The notes under the pieces are model-generated. The model saw only the letters and a program-made list of their open reading frames with translations, was not told the DNA's origin and searched no databases. Shown here piece after piece: positions 16,592-25,612 of a DNA stretch of 64,000 bases (positions within the stretch are counted from its first letter, which is position 1; each line of letters starts with the position of its first letter). The translations under genes and the position numbers were made by a program. The stretch spans positions 186,001-250,000 of the forward strand of contig NZ_LTAX01000003.1 in the NCBI RefSeq assembly GCF_001639745.1, in the 5' to 3' direction. Source of the DNA: Marinomonas gallaica. Its GTDB lineage: Bacteria; Pseudomonadota; Gammaproteobacteria; Pseudomonadales; Marinomonadaceae.

Positions 16592-17557
16592 TTACAAATC
16601 GAGCTCGATGACATCGCCCGCATTTTTTGCGCGAGAACAACAAGTCAGTATTTGTTTGCCTTCCGCTTTTTCTTGTTTGCTTAAGAACACATCACGATGC
16701 TCAATATCGCCGCTAATCACGTCCGTTAGGCAGGTACCACAAACGCCCTCACAACATGAAACAGGAACAAAAAGAGCATGCTCTTCCAAGACATCGCTAA
16801 TGGATTGGTTAGCGGCAACCTCAAACACTTGACCAGTACTAGCGACTTTCACTTGGAAAGCGTGATTATCCCCCTGATCAATGTCCATGGCTGGCGCAGC
16901 AAAGAATTCCCGATGCAGCTTCTCTTCAGGCCAATTCAGTGCCTGCGCATGTTCTAATACGCTTGAGATAAATTCAGCCGGGCCACAGACATACAAATCC
17001 GAATCAGCAACATGCTGACTCAGAACCGAACGGATATCCATACGCCCAGACGTTTGCGGTTCACTACTAAAATGGAACTGCATTTTATCGGCAAACGAGG
17101 CTTGCTTAAGAATGCCACTAAACGCCGCGGTACGAGGCGATTTACCGCAATAGTGAAACTCAAATGTCGTGCCTGCACATTGCAGCGTTTGCGCCATGGG
17201 CAACAATGGCGTTACACCAATGCCTCCTGCGATTAGAAGAGACTTGGCTTCTTTGCTTCGCAATGGAAAATGATTTTTAGGTTCACTGACGTGAACCACC
17301 TCCCCTATGGTTAAAGCATGCACTTCTGTAGATCCACCTCGTGATTGCGGGTCTTTTAAAACCGCGATTTCGTAATAGCGTGGATCTGATTGCAAGCGGC
17401 ACAACGAGTACTGTCTTACCAAACCACTTGGCAACCTGATATCTATGTGAGCGCCCGCCTCAAATGAAGGTAGCGCCGTATCATTGGCCTTACCCAATAC
17501 TAAACGCACTACTGCTGCGGCTTCATCCACTTTATTTAACACAACGACTTCAATCAT
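16592..17557 (-). CDS. vanB: Vanillate O-demethylase reductase subunit
   Basis: Electron-transfer partner of the Rieske oxygenase VanA. The 321-aa protein has a flavin domain with RQYSLCRLQSDPRYYEIAVL, an NAD(P)H domain (LLIAGGIGVTPLLPMAQTL and YVCGPAEFISSVLE), and a C-terminal plant-type 2Fe-2S domain with VSCCEGVCGTCLTDVISG. That order, length and pairing with a vanA-like gene match VanB. It lies 11 bases downstream of vanA. Phenoxybenzoate or other demethylase reductases share the architecture; the VanR operators make vanillate the best guess. Confidence 0.9.
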   Translation of the reverse strand: MIEVVVLNKVDEAAAVVRLVLGKANDTALPSFEAGAHIDIRLPSGLVRQYSLCRLQSDPRYYEIAVLKDPQSRGGSTEVHALTIGEVVHVSEPKNHFPLRSKEAKSLLIAGGIGVTPLLPMAQTLQCAGTTFEFHYCGKSPRTAAFSGILKQASFADKMQFHFSSEPQTSGRMDIRSVLSQHVADSDLYVCGPAEFISSVLEHAQALNWPEEKLHREFFAAPAMDIDQGDNHAFQVKVASTGQVFEVAANQSISDVLEEHALFVPVSCCEGVCGTCLTDVISGDIEHRDVFLSKQEKAEGKQILTCCSRAKNAGDVIELDL

Positions 17558-17568
17558 AATAACCGCCC

Positions 17569-18657
17569 TCAGAATGAGATCGTTTGCAATGGCACTTCGT
17601 TTGACGCAATTTTGCTCGCATTTTCCGCCTTAATAATACGTTCAATCACACGACGAGACTGAACACCACCCGCATCAATATTCAACTTCAAAAGATCGTA
17701 GTCAGGGAACGCTTTTAAGTTGGCTTGTTGGCGTTCTAGCACGTCTAAATCTTCTTGAAAAATACCGCCTTGTCCTTCGCGAATAGAGTCTGTAAGAGCT
17801 TGATCATCGGCTTTAAAGTTGCGCGCCATGCCCCAGAAATACCACATAGTGTCTTCTGTTTCAGGGGTAATAAAGTCGACAACAATGCTGCTCGCTTTCT
17901 TTGCTTTCGGCGCATCAAACCCGCCATTACCTTCAAGTGCGACACCTACATCAATCATGACATGAGACGGTGGTGTAAAGCGGCAGCGCTGCCAACGATC
18001 CACAGACGCGTCTTTTGGCAAACCATTCGCTTCCAGAGCTGCTTGCCAAAATGGCGGTGCTGTAATGTTTTCCATGGTTCGGCTGGTAATCACTTCGTCA
18101 CCGTTAACACTGGTGTCTACTGGCGATTCATCGATTTCTTTCTGCCCAATGCTGGACGCGTGCACATAGGTTTCGTGGGTCAAATCCATTAGATTGTCGA
18201 TCATTAAACGGTAATCACAATGAATATGGTACAAACCGCCGCCGTAGGCCCAATCGTCACTCACCGCCCACTCTTGAACAGGAATCAAACTAGAGTCAGC
18301 TAAGTCTTGATCACCCGGCCACACCCAAATAAAACCGTAACGCTCTTCCACAGCAAACGACTTCATACACGGAAAGCCTTGCACACGCTGTAAGGGCATT
18401 TCTTTGGTTTCACCATCAGCGCCCATTTTCAAACCATGGTAACCGCACACCAACAGCCCATCTTCTACATAGCCTAACGACATGGCTGCACCACGGTGGG
18501 GACAAAAGTCTCGCACAGCGGCAATTTCGTTGGCTGATGGACGGTAGAAGGCGATGCTCTCCCCACAAATTTTACGCCCTAATGGCTTCTCTGTGCCGAT
18601 TTCGTCAGACATCGCTGCGACATACCACGTGTTTTTTGGGAAAGTTGGCTGGCTCAT
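17569..18657 (-). CDS. vanA: Vanillate O-demethylase oxygenase subunit
   Basis: A Rieske non-haem iron monooxygenase that removes the methyl of vanillate as formaldehyde, giving protocatechuate. The 362-aa chain has the Rieske motif CPHRGAAMSLG with VCGYHGLKM about 17 residues later, and the mononuclear iron region IDNLMDLTHETYVHASSIG (Asp/His ligands). The start has AGGAG 8 bases upstream. It is divergent from a vanR-like repressor with palindromic operators in between. No ferulate or protocatechuate ring-cleavage genes are in the window, so the substrate is inferred from family and regulator. Confidence 0.9.
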   Translation of the reverse strand: MSQPTFPKNTWYVAAMSDEIGTEKPLGRKICGESIAFYRPSANEIAAVRDFCPHRGAAMSLGYVEDGLLVCGYHGLKMGADGETKEMPLQRVQGFPCMKSFAVEERYGFIWVWPGDQDLADSSLIPVQEWAVSDDWAYGGGLYHIHCDYRLMIDNLMDLTHETYVHASSIGQKEIDESPVDTSVNGDEVITSRTMENITAPPFWQAALEANGLPKDASVDRWQRCRFTPPSHVMIDVGVALEGNGGFDAPKAKKASSIVVDFITPETEDTMWYFWGMARNFKADDQALTDSIREGQGGIFQEDLDVLERQQANLKAFPDYDLLKLNIDAGGVQSRRVIERIIKAENASKIASNEVPLQTISF

Positions 18658-18689
18658 ACAAATCTCCTAATTGTTTTATTTTTGTTCTG

Positions 18690-18701
18690 TATGGATCCAA
18701 T
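18690..18701. promoter_or_regulatory. VanR operator, site 1 (near vanA)
   Basis: TATGGATCCAAT, matching 10 of 12 positions of the known Caulobacter VanR operator ATTGGATCCAAT. It lies 33 bases upstream of the vanA start codon, where a bound repressor would block vanAB transcription. Confidence 0.7.
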
Positions 18702-18743
18702 ATAGCCCTATTTAGAGGATGGCACCCATTAAAAAAACGCATA

Positions 18744-18755
18744 AATGGATCCAAT
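18744..18755. promoter_or_regulatory. VanR operator, site 2
   Basis: AATGGATCCAAT, 11 of 12 positions of the VanR palindrome. It lies between sites 1 and 3, at centre distances of 54 and 73 bases. Confidence 0.7.
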
Positions 18756-18816
18756 AAATAGATATTGCGCTCAATTAAGCAATATTTTTACTTTATCCAC
18801 TGGTTTAGAGCATAAT

Positions 18817-18828
18817 ATTGGATCCAAT
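18817..18828. promoter_or_regulatory. VanR operator, site 3 (perfect, in vanR leader)
   Basis: ATTGGATCCAAT, a perfect 12-bp palindrome 20 bases before the vanR ATG, implying that VanR represses its own gene. Confidence 0.8.
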
Positions 18829-18847
18829 AAAAACTTGGTTTAACGCT

Positions 18848-19564
18848 ATGAAGAAGACCCAATCGAACGTTGTCACCTCACTTCGTCAAATGATTCTAGA
18901 CGGCGAGTTAAAAGCAGGAGCGCGCTTGGCGGAAATCCCGACGTCAGAAAAGCTTGGAGTTTCACGAACTCCTGTTCGTATTGCCTTTCGTGCTCTGGAA
19001 CAAGAGGGCCTGCTAACTAAGCTACCCCGTCGTGGTTACGAAGTGCGCTCTGTCTCGACTGAGGAAATCATTGGTGCGGTAGAAGTGCGTGGTGTACTGG
19101 AAGGCTTGGCAGCTCGACAAGCCGCGGAACGGGGGTTGAGTGAGGACCACCAAAAAGCCTTAGCGGTACTACTTGAAGAAGGTGATCGAATCCTAGCAGT
19201 TAAAGAGTTGAGCGAGTCCGACTTGGAACACTACCAACAAATGAACAAGCGTTTTCATGATATTGTCATTGAAGCAGCTCATAATCCGGCCATCCATGCC
19301 GCGTTGAGCCGTAACGAACATTTACCTTTTGCCTCCGCCAGCGCATTAGCATTCGATAAAGCACACATGTTGCGTGAAGCTAAACGCTTTGAGTTTGCGC
19401 ACATGCAACATCACCATGTGTATCATGCCATTGTAAATGGCTTAGGCACACGCGCCGAAGGCATCATGCGCGAACATGCTAATGCAACGCTTGGCTACAT
19501 AAATAGCCCACGAAATGCTGACCAATTAACAGTGATAAGCGAACGTGATACTCAAAACACCTAA
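18848..19564 (+). CDS. vanR: GntR/FadR-type repressor of the vanillate genes
   Basis: 238 aa. The N-terminal GntR winged helix (about residues 5-70) has LRQMILDGELKAGARLAEIP and the recognition segment [20 protein letters not shown]. The C-terminal all-helical FCD ligand domain follows (VRGVLEGLAARQAAERGLSE, then HDIVIEAAHNPAI). It is divergent from vanAB with three GGATCC-centred operators, as in VanR systems, which are relieved by vanillate. The ATG at 18848 is preferred; an in-frame TTG at 18818 would put the operator inside the gene. The ribosome site is weak in either case. Confidence 0.88.
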   Translation: MKKTQSNVVTSLRQMILDGELKAGARLAEIPTSEKLGVSRTPVRIAFRALEQEGLLTKLPRRGYEVRSVSTEEIIGAVEVRGVLEGLAARQAAERGLSEDHQKALAVLLEEGDRILAVKELSESDLEHYQQMNKRFHDIVIEAAHNPAIHAALSRNEHLPFASASALAFDKAHMLREAKRFEFAHMQHHHVYHAIVNGLGTRAEGIMREHANATLGYINSPRNADQLTVISERDTQNT

Positions 19565-19668
19565 AAACGCTCTAAATACAACGTTTTATAGATGTTTAGT
19601 TGATTGATTCTAAAGGTGAATTCACTCACACTGACAGCATTAAAAAAAGATGTATAAGGGGTCAGCCC

Positions 19669-21000
19669 GTGTCCAACCCGATCGCAGAACTGATTGAACT
19701 ACTCACTCAAGAAAACATTTCTACCATCGCTATTAATCAGGCCATCAGTTCGATGCCCCCTGATGATGTCGCCCTAGCCCTTGAGTCGATCCCAGTCGCC
19801 CAACGACGCTTTGTTTGGGACAGTATTAAACAGACCAATCGCTTAGACATTTTGGTGGAGATGCGTGGCGAATCGCGCCTACTTCTATTAAAAGAGCTGA
19901 ACGAGTTTGAAATAGCGGAACTCTTTTCAGACGTAGACGCTGAAGATCTGCTGGAGATCGCAGATTCCCTGCCAGATCCTATGATCGACATTGCGTTGCA
20001 AAAGATGGACGCCAAACAACGGGATTACTACCGTCAGGGCGTCACTTACGAAGAGGATGAAGTAGGTCGCTGGGTCGACCACGAACTATTGGTGGCCGCG
20101 CAATCAATTCGTGTATCGGAAGCCATGCGCTTATTCCGCCGTACCACCGCATCCTATTCAAACACCATGTACTTGGTTAATCGAACGGGGCGTTGGGTCG
20201 GGTGTGTGCATCTAAAAACCCTGCTGAATGCACAACCCCATGAGCATGTCTCTGGGCTAATGGAAGAAGATTTTCCTTTTCTTGAAGCGCAAACCGATGT
20301 CATAAAAGCAGCTGACTTACTTGAAAAAAGCGAAGTCTCTGCGCTGCCAGTATTAGATGAAAACCATTTATTAGTGGGCCGCTTTCATGCAGGTCATGCC
20401 TTAGAAGCCCGCCGTTTAGAGCAAGAAGCGGTGCAGATGTCGAACACCGGTCTCGACGAAGACTCGGACTTATTCTCGCCGGTTCGACGCAGTGCTACCT
20501 CTCGTGGTTTGTGGCTAGGTATCAACTTACTGACCGCGTTTATGGCCTCCGCATTCATTGGCTTGTTTGAAGCAACACTTGAGCAAGTGGTGGCCTTAGC
20601 CGTGTTAATGCCAATCGTAGCATCGATGGGCGGCATTGCAGGCAGCCAAACATTAACACTGATTGTTCGTGGTTTGGCTTTAGGGCAGATCACCCGTGCC
20701 AACTTAGTCTCACTTTTAAAGAAAGAACTTCAAGTGGGCGGTTTAAATGGCATTGTTTGGTCGTTGAGTATCGGTGCCGTCGTCTCTTGGTGGTTCCAAA
20801 GCCCACTGCTCGGGTTGGTAATTGCACTGGCTATCGTTATTAATATCTTAATGGCTGCACTTTCTGGCGTCATAATCCCTGTGGTATTGGATAAACTCAA
20901 AATCGACCCAGCTTTATCAGGCTCTGTAATCTTAACAACGGTAACGGATATCGCCGGTTACATCGCTTTCTTAGGCTTGGGTACATTGTTATTACTGTAA
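19669..21000 (+). CDS. mgtE: Magnesium transporter MgtE
   Basis: A 443-aa Mg2+ channel. It has an N-terminal MgtE_N helical domain (VALALESIPVAQRRFVWDSI and LEIADSLPDPMIDIALQKMD), a CBS pair (about residues 130-255), a connecting helix and five membrane helices with the pore region GGIAGSQTLTLIVRGLALGQ. The GTG at 19669 is chosen because AAGGGG lies 8 bases upstream and the N domain begins there; the open frame extends 23 codons further. It precedes an MscS channel by 23 bases, so the two may form an operon. No M-box riboswitch fits in the short leader. Confidence 0.93.
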   Translation: MSNPIAELIELLTQENISTIAINQAISSMPPDDVALALESIPVAQRRFVWDSIKQTNRLDILVEMRGESRLLLLKELNEFEIAELFSDVDAEDLLEIADSLPDPMIDIALQKMDAKQRDYYRQGVTYEEDEVGRWVDHELLVAAQSIRVSEAMRLFRRTTASYSNTMYLVNRTGRWVGCVHLKTLLNAQPHEHVSGLMEEDFPFLEAQTDVIKAADLLEKSEVSALPVLDENHLLVGRFHAGHALEARRLEQEAVQMSNTGLDEDSDLFSPVRRSATSRGLWLGINLLTAFMASAFIGLFEATLEQVVALAVLMPIVASMGGIAGSQTLTLIVRGLALGQITRANLVSLLKKELQVGGLNGIVWSLSIGAVVSWWFQSPLLGLVIALAIVINILMAALSGVIIPVVLDKLKIDPALSGSVILTTVTDIAGYIAFLGLGTLLLL

Positions 21001-21023
21001 AGAACAGCACATAAGGACCTTAA

Positions 21024-22265
21024 ATGAACTGGACTTGGGAAGAGATTCAACCGTATCTAGGTCTTGGCGATGAGCCTATGCACTGGATCGTAAAAATCTT
21101 CATCATTGTATTTGCGACACTGGTGATAAATTTTGTCATCAATAAATTGCTACTTCGTCTCGATGATAAACTAAAGCAAACACGTAACCCTTGGGACAAC
21201 ATGGTAGTCGAGTCAGCTCGGCTACCAATGCGCCTTTTAATTTGGCTAATCGGTTTCAGTATTGCCGTTGAAATTCCAGACGCAAACTTTGATGAGAACA
21301 TTACTGAGATTGTCCTTAAAGTTCGAGAAGTGGGTGTTATCGCAATTTTTTCTTGGTTCCTATTACGCTGTGTAAAAGGAGTCGAACGCGCACTGACAAC
21401 AGGGCATGCGACCAAAAAACCGGTTGATTACACCACCGCGAACGCTATTAGTAAGCTTTTGCGTGCGGCCGTTTTTATCACAGCGGCGCTCGTGATATTA
21501 CAAACACTGGGCTTTAGTGTCTCTGGTGTTTTGGCTTTTGGTGGTTTTGGTGGTATCGCTGTTGGTTTTGCAGCGCGTGATTTACTTGCTAACTTATTTG
21601 GCGGTTTAGTGGTTCACTTAGACAGGCCTTTTTCAGTTGGCGACTGGATTCGCTCACCTGACCAAAATATCGAAGGTACGGTTGAAAACATAGGCTGGCG
21701 TCAAACCCGTATCCGCACCTTTGATATGCGCCCTCTGTATGTACCGAACGCCACGTTTTCGACCATTTCCGTCGAAAACCCATCTCGCATGTCACATCGT
21801 CGAATCAATGAAACAGTGGGTGTTCGCTACGGTGATTTCAGTAAATTGCAGAAAATCACTGCTGAGATTAAAGAAATGGTCGGCAACCATGATGAAATTG
21901 ATAGTAACCAAATCTACATGGTTAACTTCAATCAATTTGGCCCGTCTTCACTCGACTTCTTTATCTACGCCTACACAAAAACCACGAATTGGGCTAAGTT
22001 CCATGATGTGAAACAGGACGTATTATTTCAAGCCATGAAAATCATTGAAAATCACGGCGCGGAAGTGGCCTTCCCGACTCGCACCTTGCATTTGTTTAAT
22101 GAAAACGAAGTGGCTGACGAAGCGGAAGCCAACGAGCAAGCGGCTAAGCCACAAAGCGGCTCTCAATCAACAGAAACAAGTACTAAAGGCAGAGGTGGTA
22201 AAGCCGCCAACAGCCAAGCGCGCTCTGCTAAGGTTGGCGAAGTTGATGGTGATGGGGACGCCTAG
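21024..22265 (+). CDS. MscS-family mechanosensitive channel
   Basis: A 413-aa inner-membrane protein. N-terminal membrane helices end in the pore helix, with glycine/alanine packing seen in FGGFGGIAVGFAARDLLANL. This is followed by the beta domain LDRPFSVGDWIRSPDQNIEG and the cytoplasmic alpha/beta domain. The C-terminal 50 residues (after LHLFNENEVADEAEANEQ) are low-complexity and charged. It opens under membrane tension to release solutes at osmotic downshift, useful for a marine cell. AAGGACC precedes the ATG. It follows mgtE closely. Confidence 0.92.
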   Translation: MNWTWEEIQPYLGLGDEPMHWIVKIFIIVFATLVINFVINKLLLRLDDKLKQTRNPWDNMVVESARLPMRLLIWLIGFSIAVEIPDANFDENITEIVLKVREVGVIAIFSWFLLRCVKGVERALTTGHATKKPVDYTTANAISKLLRAAVFITAALVILQTLGFSVSGVLAFGGFGGIAVGFAARDLLANLFGGLVVHLDRPFSVGDWIRSPDQNIEGTVENIGWRQTRIRTFDMRPLYVPNATFSTISVENPSRMSHRRINETVGVRYGDFSKLQKITAEIKEMVGNHDEIDSNQIYMVNFNQFGPSSLDFFIYAYTKTTNWAKFHDVKQDVLFQAMKIIENHGAEVAFPTRTLHLFNENEVADEAEANEQAAKPQSGSQSTETSTKGRGGKAANSQARSAKVGEVDGDGDA

Positions 22266-22291
22266 TCTCACGTACGCACATCTCGAAGCAT

Positions 22292-22320
22292 AAAAAAGGG
22301 GCATCATTGATGCCCCTTTC
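22292..22320. terminator. Bidirectional terminator between mscS and oprC
   Basis: AAAGGGGCATCA / GATGCCCCTTT with a very short loop, flanked by an A run on the left and T-rich sequence on the right. Confidence 0.85.
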
Positions 22321-22351
22321 TCGTTTAAGCGCTCCTAATCCTTACAACCTC

Positions 22352-24385
22352 TTAGAACTTAGCGGCAACACTCGCCCAAACGGTACGTCCAGGCTCATTG
22401 AATGACGTATCCGCAGGGTAGCCAAACGCAGAGCTACCAGCTTTATTCAAGTGTTCGGTGTACGTACGATCGAAAAGATTATCAATGCCGGCACTCAAGG
22501 TCACGACCTCATTAAAGCGGTATTCACCATTAAGATCGATGGTGGTAAACCCTGTCGACTCAGCAAAATCATACCCCACAACATTGCCTTTATCTTTAGC
22601 AATACGATCTTGTTTCGCGACTAAACGCAACACAGAATTAATGGTCCAGTCTTGCTCATCGTAGGTAATGCCTAGTTTGGTTTCCAATGGTGCAATCTGT
22701 GGCAACGGCTCACCGTCTGTACGGTTTCTGCCCCACGCATAAGCCAAAGATGCATTCGTACTCCAGTTGTCGGTCAACTGGTAACGTGCACCTGTTTCAG
22801 CCCCTGCAATATACCCATCAACATTACCCACTTGCGTCATACCCGAATAATCAAAGATGATGTAATCGTCAACTATCCCCGCGTAAGCAGATGCCCACCA
22901 AGTCATTGCGTTTTGCTGATAGTTTATACCTAGATCTAATTGCGTTGTCTGCTCTGGTTGAACACCTGCAAACGCGTTGACATCGCCTGACAAGCTGCCA
23001 TTGCTTGGCTTCATTTCCCAGTAATCTGGGAAGCGTTCCACATAGCCAAGACCAATATAGGTACTGGCAGGTAACGTTGTAAGATCACTTTCTAGACGAA
23101 AGAAGCCACTGATTAAATCGTCGCTACGTTCTTGGCCAGCCGTTGCCGTTGACGCTAATTCATCTGTTGCTGTCACATGATCAACGCGCAATCCAGTGAC
23201 CCATTGCTGGGTATCATTCGCAAACCACGTTAGCTCTGAGAACAACCCCGCTTGATCGCTGCTGTAGTCCACCATGGTATTGGCGGTATTAATCCCGCGA
23301 CGATGTTCTTCTTGCTTAGCATCAATACCGACCACCAAAGAGTAGTTTCGCCAATCCCAAGTAGAGGCAACACGACCACTTCTTGTACGACGATCTAATT
23401 CCATTGCCATCGGCATACCACCCATGCTCATTCCCCCCATACCACTCATAGGTGCTGGATCTCGCAAGGTAAAGTTATCCATAATATGATCGGCATAACC
23501 ATAATTATACTGCGCTTCTAATTTGCTCCAGCGATCGCCTAGATTGCGCTTTTCAAAACGTAATGCTGCCGTTTCACGCAGGAACTTGGTGCCATCCATG
23601 GAGCGGCCAGCGTACTTCGACTCGCCATCACCTCGGCTTACTTCCAACTCTAGCAGTGTGTCTTCGTCCGGCGTCCAGCCTATGGCAGCATTGGTATTCC
23701 ACTTATCCCATTCAGATGCCACCACATTGTCGTCGCCATCCTCGTAATCATCGGACTCCGACGCATTGGCACCAAGACGTAAATAGCCTTTTTCATTCCC
23801 GACTGCACCTTCAAGAAAACGGTCTAAACGACCATTCGAGCCGACCAGTGCACGGGCTTCAAAGCGCTGATTTTTGTCTGAGAAGTCTTCCGCCTGACGA
23901 TCAAAGCGAACGGTCGCAGCAGAACTCCCCGGCCCCCATAGTACGGTTTGTGGGCCCTTTACAATGGTCACTTCATCATAAGTGTAAGGGTTAATATAAG
24001 CGCTTGGATTATCCATGCGGTTCGGACAAGCACCTGCCATTTGCGCACCATTGGTCAAAATGGCTAGACGCGAGCCAAACATGCCTCGGAACGTCGGATC
24101 ACCATTCGTACCACCATTTCCTACTGCAGAAAAGCCCGGAATTTGCGTCAACACTGTCGCGCCATCCGTAGCAGATTGTAGAACAGGCGTTTCGCTTAAC
24201 TGGACACGGGTCGTGGACGGTGCCGTAAGTTCTGGTGCCGAGACTACAATGGCATTATTTAATAACCGTGTTTCTTGGGCCATTGCCTGATTAGCCAACA
24301 GTAGTGCCATTGCTAAAGGCGCTAGAGTAAATAGACGTGTGCTGTTCTGTGGACGTGTTTGTCCACAAGTTTGATGATTCATCAT
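22352..24385 (-). CDS. oprC: TonB-dependent copper receptor, OprC/NosA family
   Basis: A 677-aa outer-membrane beta-barrel receptor. A signal peptide ends at ANQAMAQ. The plug domain contains NGGTNGDPTFRGMFGSRLAI, AGACPNRMDNPSAYINP and VTIVKGPQTVLWGPGSSA. The barrel ends with GRTVWASVAAKF and a terminal Phe. The plug resembles TonB-dependent copper receptors (OprC, NosA). A methionine-rich loop, SGMGGMSMGGMPMAM (about residues 311-325), suits Cu(I) binding. It lies 44 bases after a DUF2946 gene, a frequent partner of copper genes, so the two probably form an operon. Confidence 0.9.
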   Translation of the reverse strand: MMNHQTCGQTRPQNSTRLFTLAPLAMALLLANQAMAQETRLLNNAIVVSAPELTAPSTTRVQLSETPVLQSATDGATVLTQIPGFSAVGNGGTNGDPTFRGMFGSRLAILTNGAQMAGACPNRMDNPSAYINPYTYDEVTIVKGPQTVLWGPGSSAATVRFDRQAEDFSDKNQRFEARALVGSNGRLDRFLEGAVGNEKGYLRLGANASESDDYEDGDDNVVASEWDKWNTNAAIGWTPDEDTLLELEVSRGDGESKYAGRSMDGTKFLRETAALRFEKRNLGDRWSKLEAQYNYGYADHIMDNFTLRDPAPMSGMGGMSMGGMPMAMELDRRTRSGRVASTWDWRNYSLVVGIDAKQEEHRRGINTANTMVDYSSDQAGLFSELTWFANDTQQWVTGLRVDHVTATDELASTATAGQERSDDLISGFFRLESDLTTLPASTYIGLGYVERFPDYWEMKPSNGSLSGDVNAFAGVQPEQTTQLDLGINYQQNAMTWWASAYAGIVDDYIIFDYSGMTQVGNVDGYIAGAETGARYQLTDNWSTNASLAYAWGRNRTDGEPLPQIAPLETKLGITYDEQDWTINSVLRLVAKQDRIAKDKGNVVGYDFAESTGFTTIDLNGEYRFNEVVTLSAGIDNLFDRTYTEHLNKAGSSAFGYPADTSFNEPGRTVWASVAAKF

Positions 24386-24429
24386 TCTTGAGTTCTCTAA
24401 ATCAGTTTAATAAAAAGTAGGGCGTTGAA

Positions 24430-24816
24430 TTAACTGTTTAGAGGCGGCGGGGCGCGATTAGGGGCATGCAAAAACAACGCATCGGAGACATGAGCGCTGC
24501 GAATCGAGGCAACTTCTCCCGACAACGCAGGCAGGGTAACCGACGCATACTGCGGGATGTGATGACTTAAAAAAGGAAAGTGTTGTACCAGTGAACAGTA
24601 TTCACACTGCTCGTACCACATGTGCTTGTGGTCAGCGCCATGATGCCCCATGCTTGACGTTTGTACGTCATCGCCACAAACCCAACTTGGGGATAGCGAG
24701 GAAGAATGGGGCTCGGCATTCAGCTGACCGACCAACGGACCAAAGGTTAACAGCATCATGGCCAAAAGGCCCATGCGTGCTAACGCTACCGCTTGATGAG
24801 TAAAGTGCTTCAGCAT
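24430..24816 (-). CDS. DUF2946 family protein, probably copper-linked
   Basis: A 128-aa protein with a hydrophobic N-terminus (RMGLLAMMLLTFGPLVGQLNA) that should be a signal or membrane anchor. The DUF2946 hallmark HMWYEQCEYCSLVQHFPFLS (CxxC within an aromatic context) follows, with histidines nearby (SSMGHHGADHKH). The function is unknown; the CxxC and His cluster would suit metal binding in the periplasm. It precedes oprC on the same strand. An upstream in-frame ATG at 24871-24873 would add 19 residues, and the ribosome site does not decide between the two. Confidence 0.72.
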   Translation of the reverse strand: MLKHFTHQAVALARMGLLAMMLLTFGPLVGQLNAEPHSSSLSPSWVCGDDVQTSSMGHHGADHKHMWYEQCEYCSLVQHFPFLSHHIPQYASVTLPALSGEVASIRSAHVSDALFLHAPNRAPPPLNS

Positions 24817-24931
24817 ACCGTCCAGTCCATAACAAGGCGCAGGTATTTTAAGCAAAAAAAATGGCAACGTCATGCCTAAATCCGCACAAACATTACCATT
24901 TTCTGATATAGATCGTTTCTAAAGCCAATGT

Positions 24932-25612
24932 TTACATCAATAATTCCGCTAAATCATCGATCAAGGCGTCGGCTTCAAGTTCCCTCAAATCAACGCCGTG
25001 ATTATAACCGTACGTTACCAGCGCCACTTTAAAACCTGCGGCCTTCGCTGCACGGTAATCGGCTAGCGAGTCACCAATCATTAAACACTTTTCAGGCAAA
25101 GCTTCGATATCTTCCATGCAATGCTGCAATGGCATCGGCGAAGGTTTTTTCTCGCTTAAGGAATCACCGCCCAGCATCCAACTGAAGTAGGTTGAAATAC
25201 CAAAATGATCCAACAGTGGCTTAATAAACAGACTTGGCTTATTCGTCACTAACGCCATAGGCACTTTTTGATATTTAAACGCTTTGAGCAAAGATTCTAC
25301 ATTTGCATACAGTTTCGAAGCGCCAGCAAGATTAATGAAGTATTCTTTTAAGAAGATTTGATAGCCTTCTTCATAGCGATCTTCTCCCAACCCAGCCCAC
25401 TCCATGGCTTGCTGAACCAGTTTAGCGGAGCCATACCCTACCCAACCGCGCACGCGTTCTTCTCCAGCGGGCGTCGCACCAAGTGTCACTAGGCTCTTGT
25501 CCATTGCTGCGGCAATGTCTGGCACACTGTCCACCAAAGTACCATCAAGATCCAAACACACCAGTTCTGGCCACCCATCAAACATGGTTTTAAAATGTCT
25601 CGGGGTTCTCAT
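24932..25612 (-). CDS. gph: Phosphoglycolate phosphatase, HAD superfamily
   Basis: Dephosphorylates 2-phosphoglycolate, a by-product of DNA repair. The 226-aa HAD hydrolase has motif I VCLDLDGTLVDSVPD near residue 18, motif II MALVTNKP, the motif III Lys in GGDSLSEKKPSP and motif IV LMIGDSLADYRAAKAAG. The start codon overlaps the rpe stop (TAATG), the usual rpe-gph coupling. The N-terminal 13 residues are variable. Confidence 0.92.
   Translation of the reverse strand: MRTPRHFKTMFDGWPELVCLDLDGTLVDSVPDIAAAMDKSLVTLGATPAGEERVRGWVGYGSAKLVQQAMEWAGLGEDRYEEGYQIFLKEYFINLAGASKLYANVESLLKAFKYQKVPMALVTNKPSLFIKPLLDHFGISTYFSWMLGGDSLSEKKPSPMPLQHCMEDIEALPEKCLMIGDSLADYRAAKAAGFKVALVTYGYNHGVDLRELEADALIDDLAELLM

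Noticed and set aside
19563-19592. Possible terminator after vanR (AAAACG / CGTTTT)
   Set aside because: The stem is short and AT-rich with a long loop; too weak to list as a feature.
23563-24290. Plus-strand open frames of 74-143 codons opposite oprC
   Set aside because: Antisense shadows of an intact receptor gene; composition follows the oprC codons and no motif is visible.
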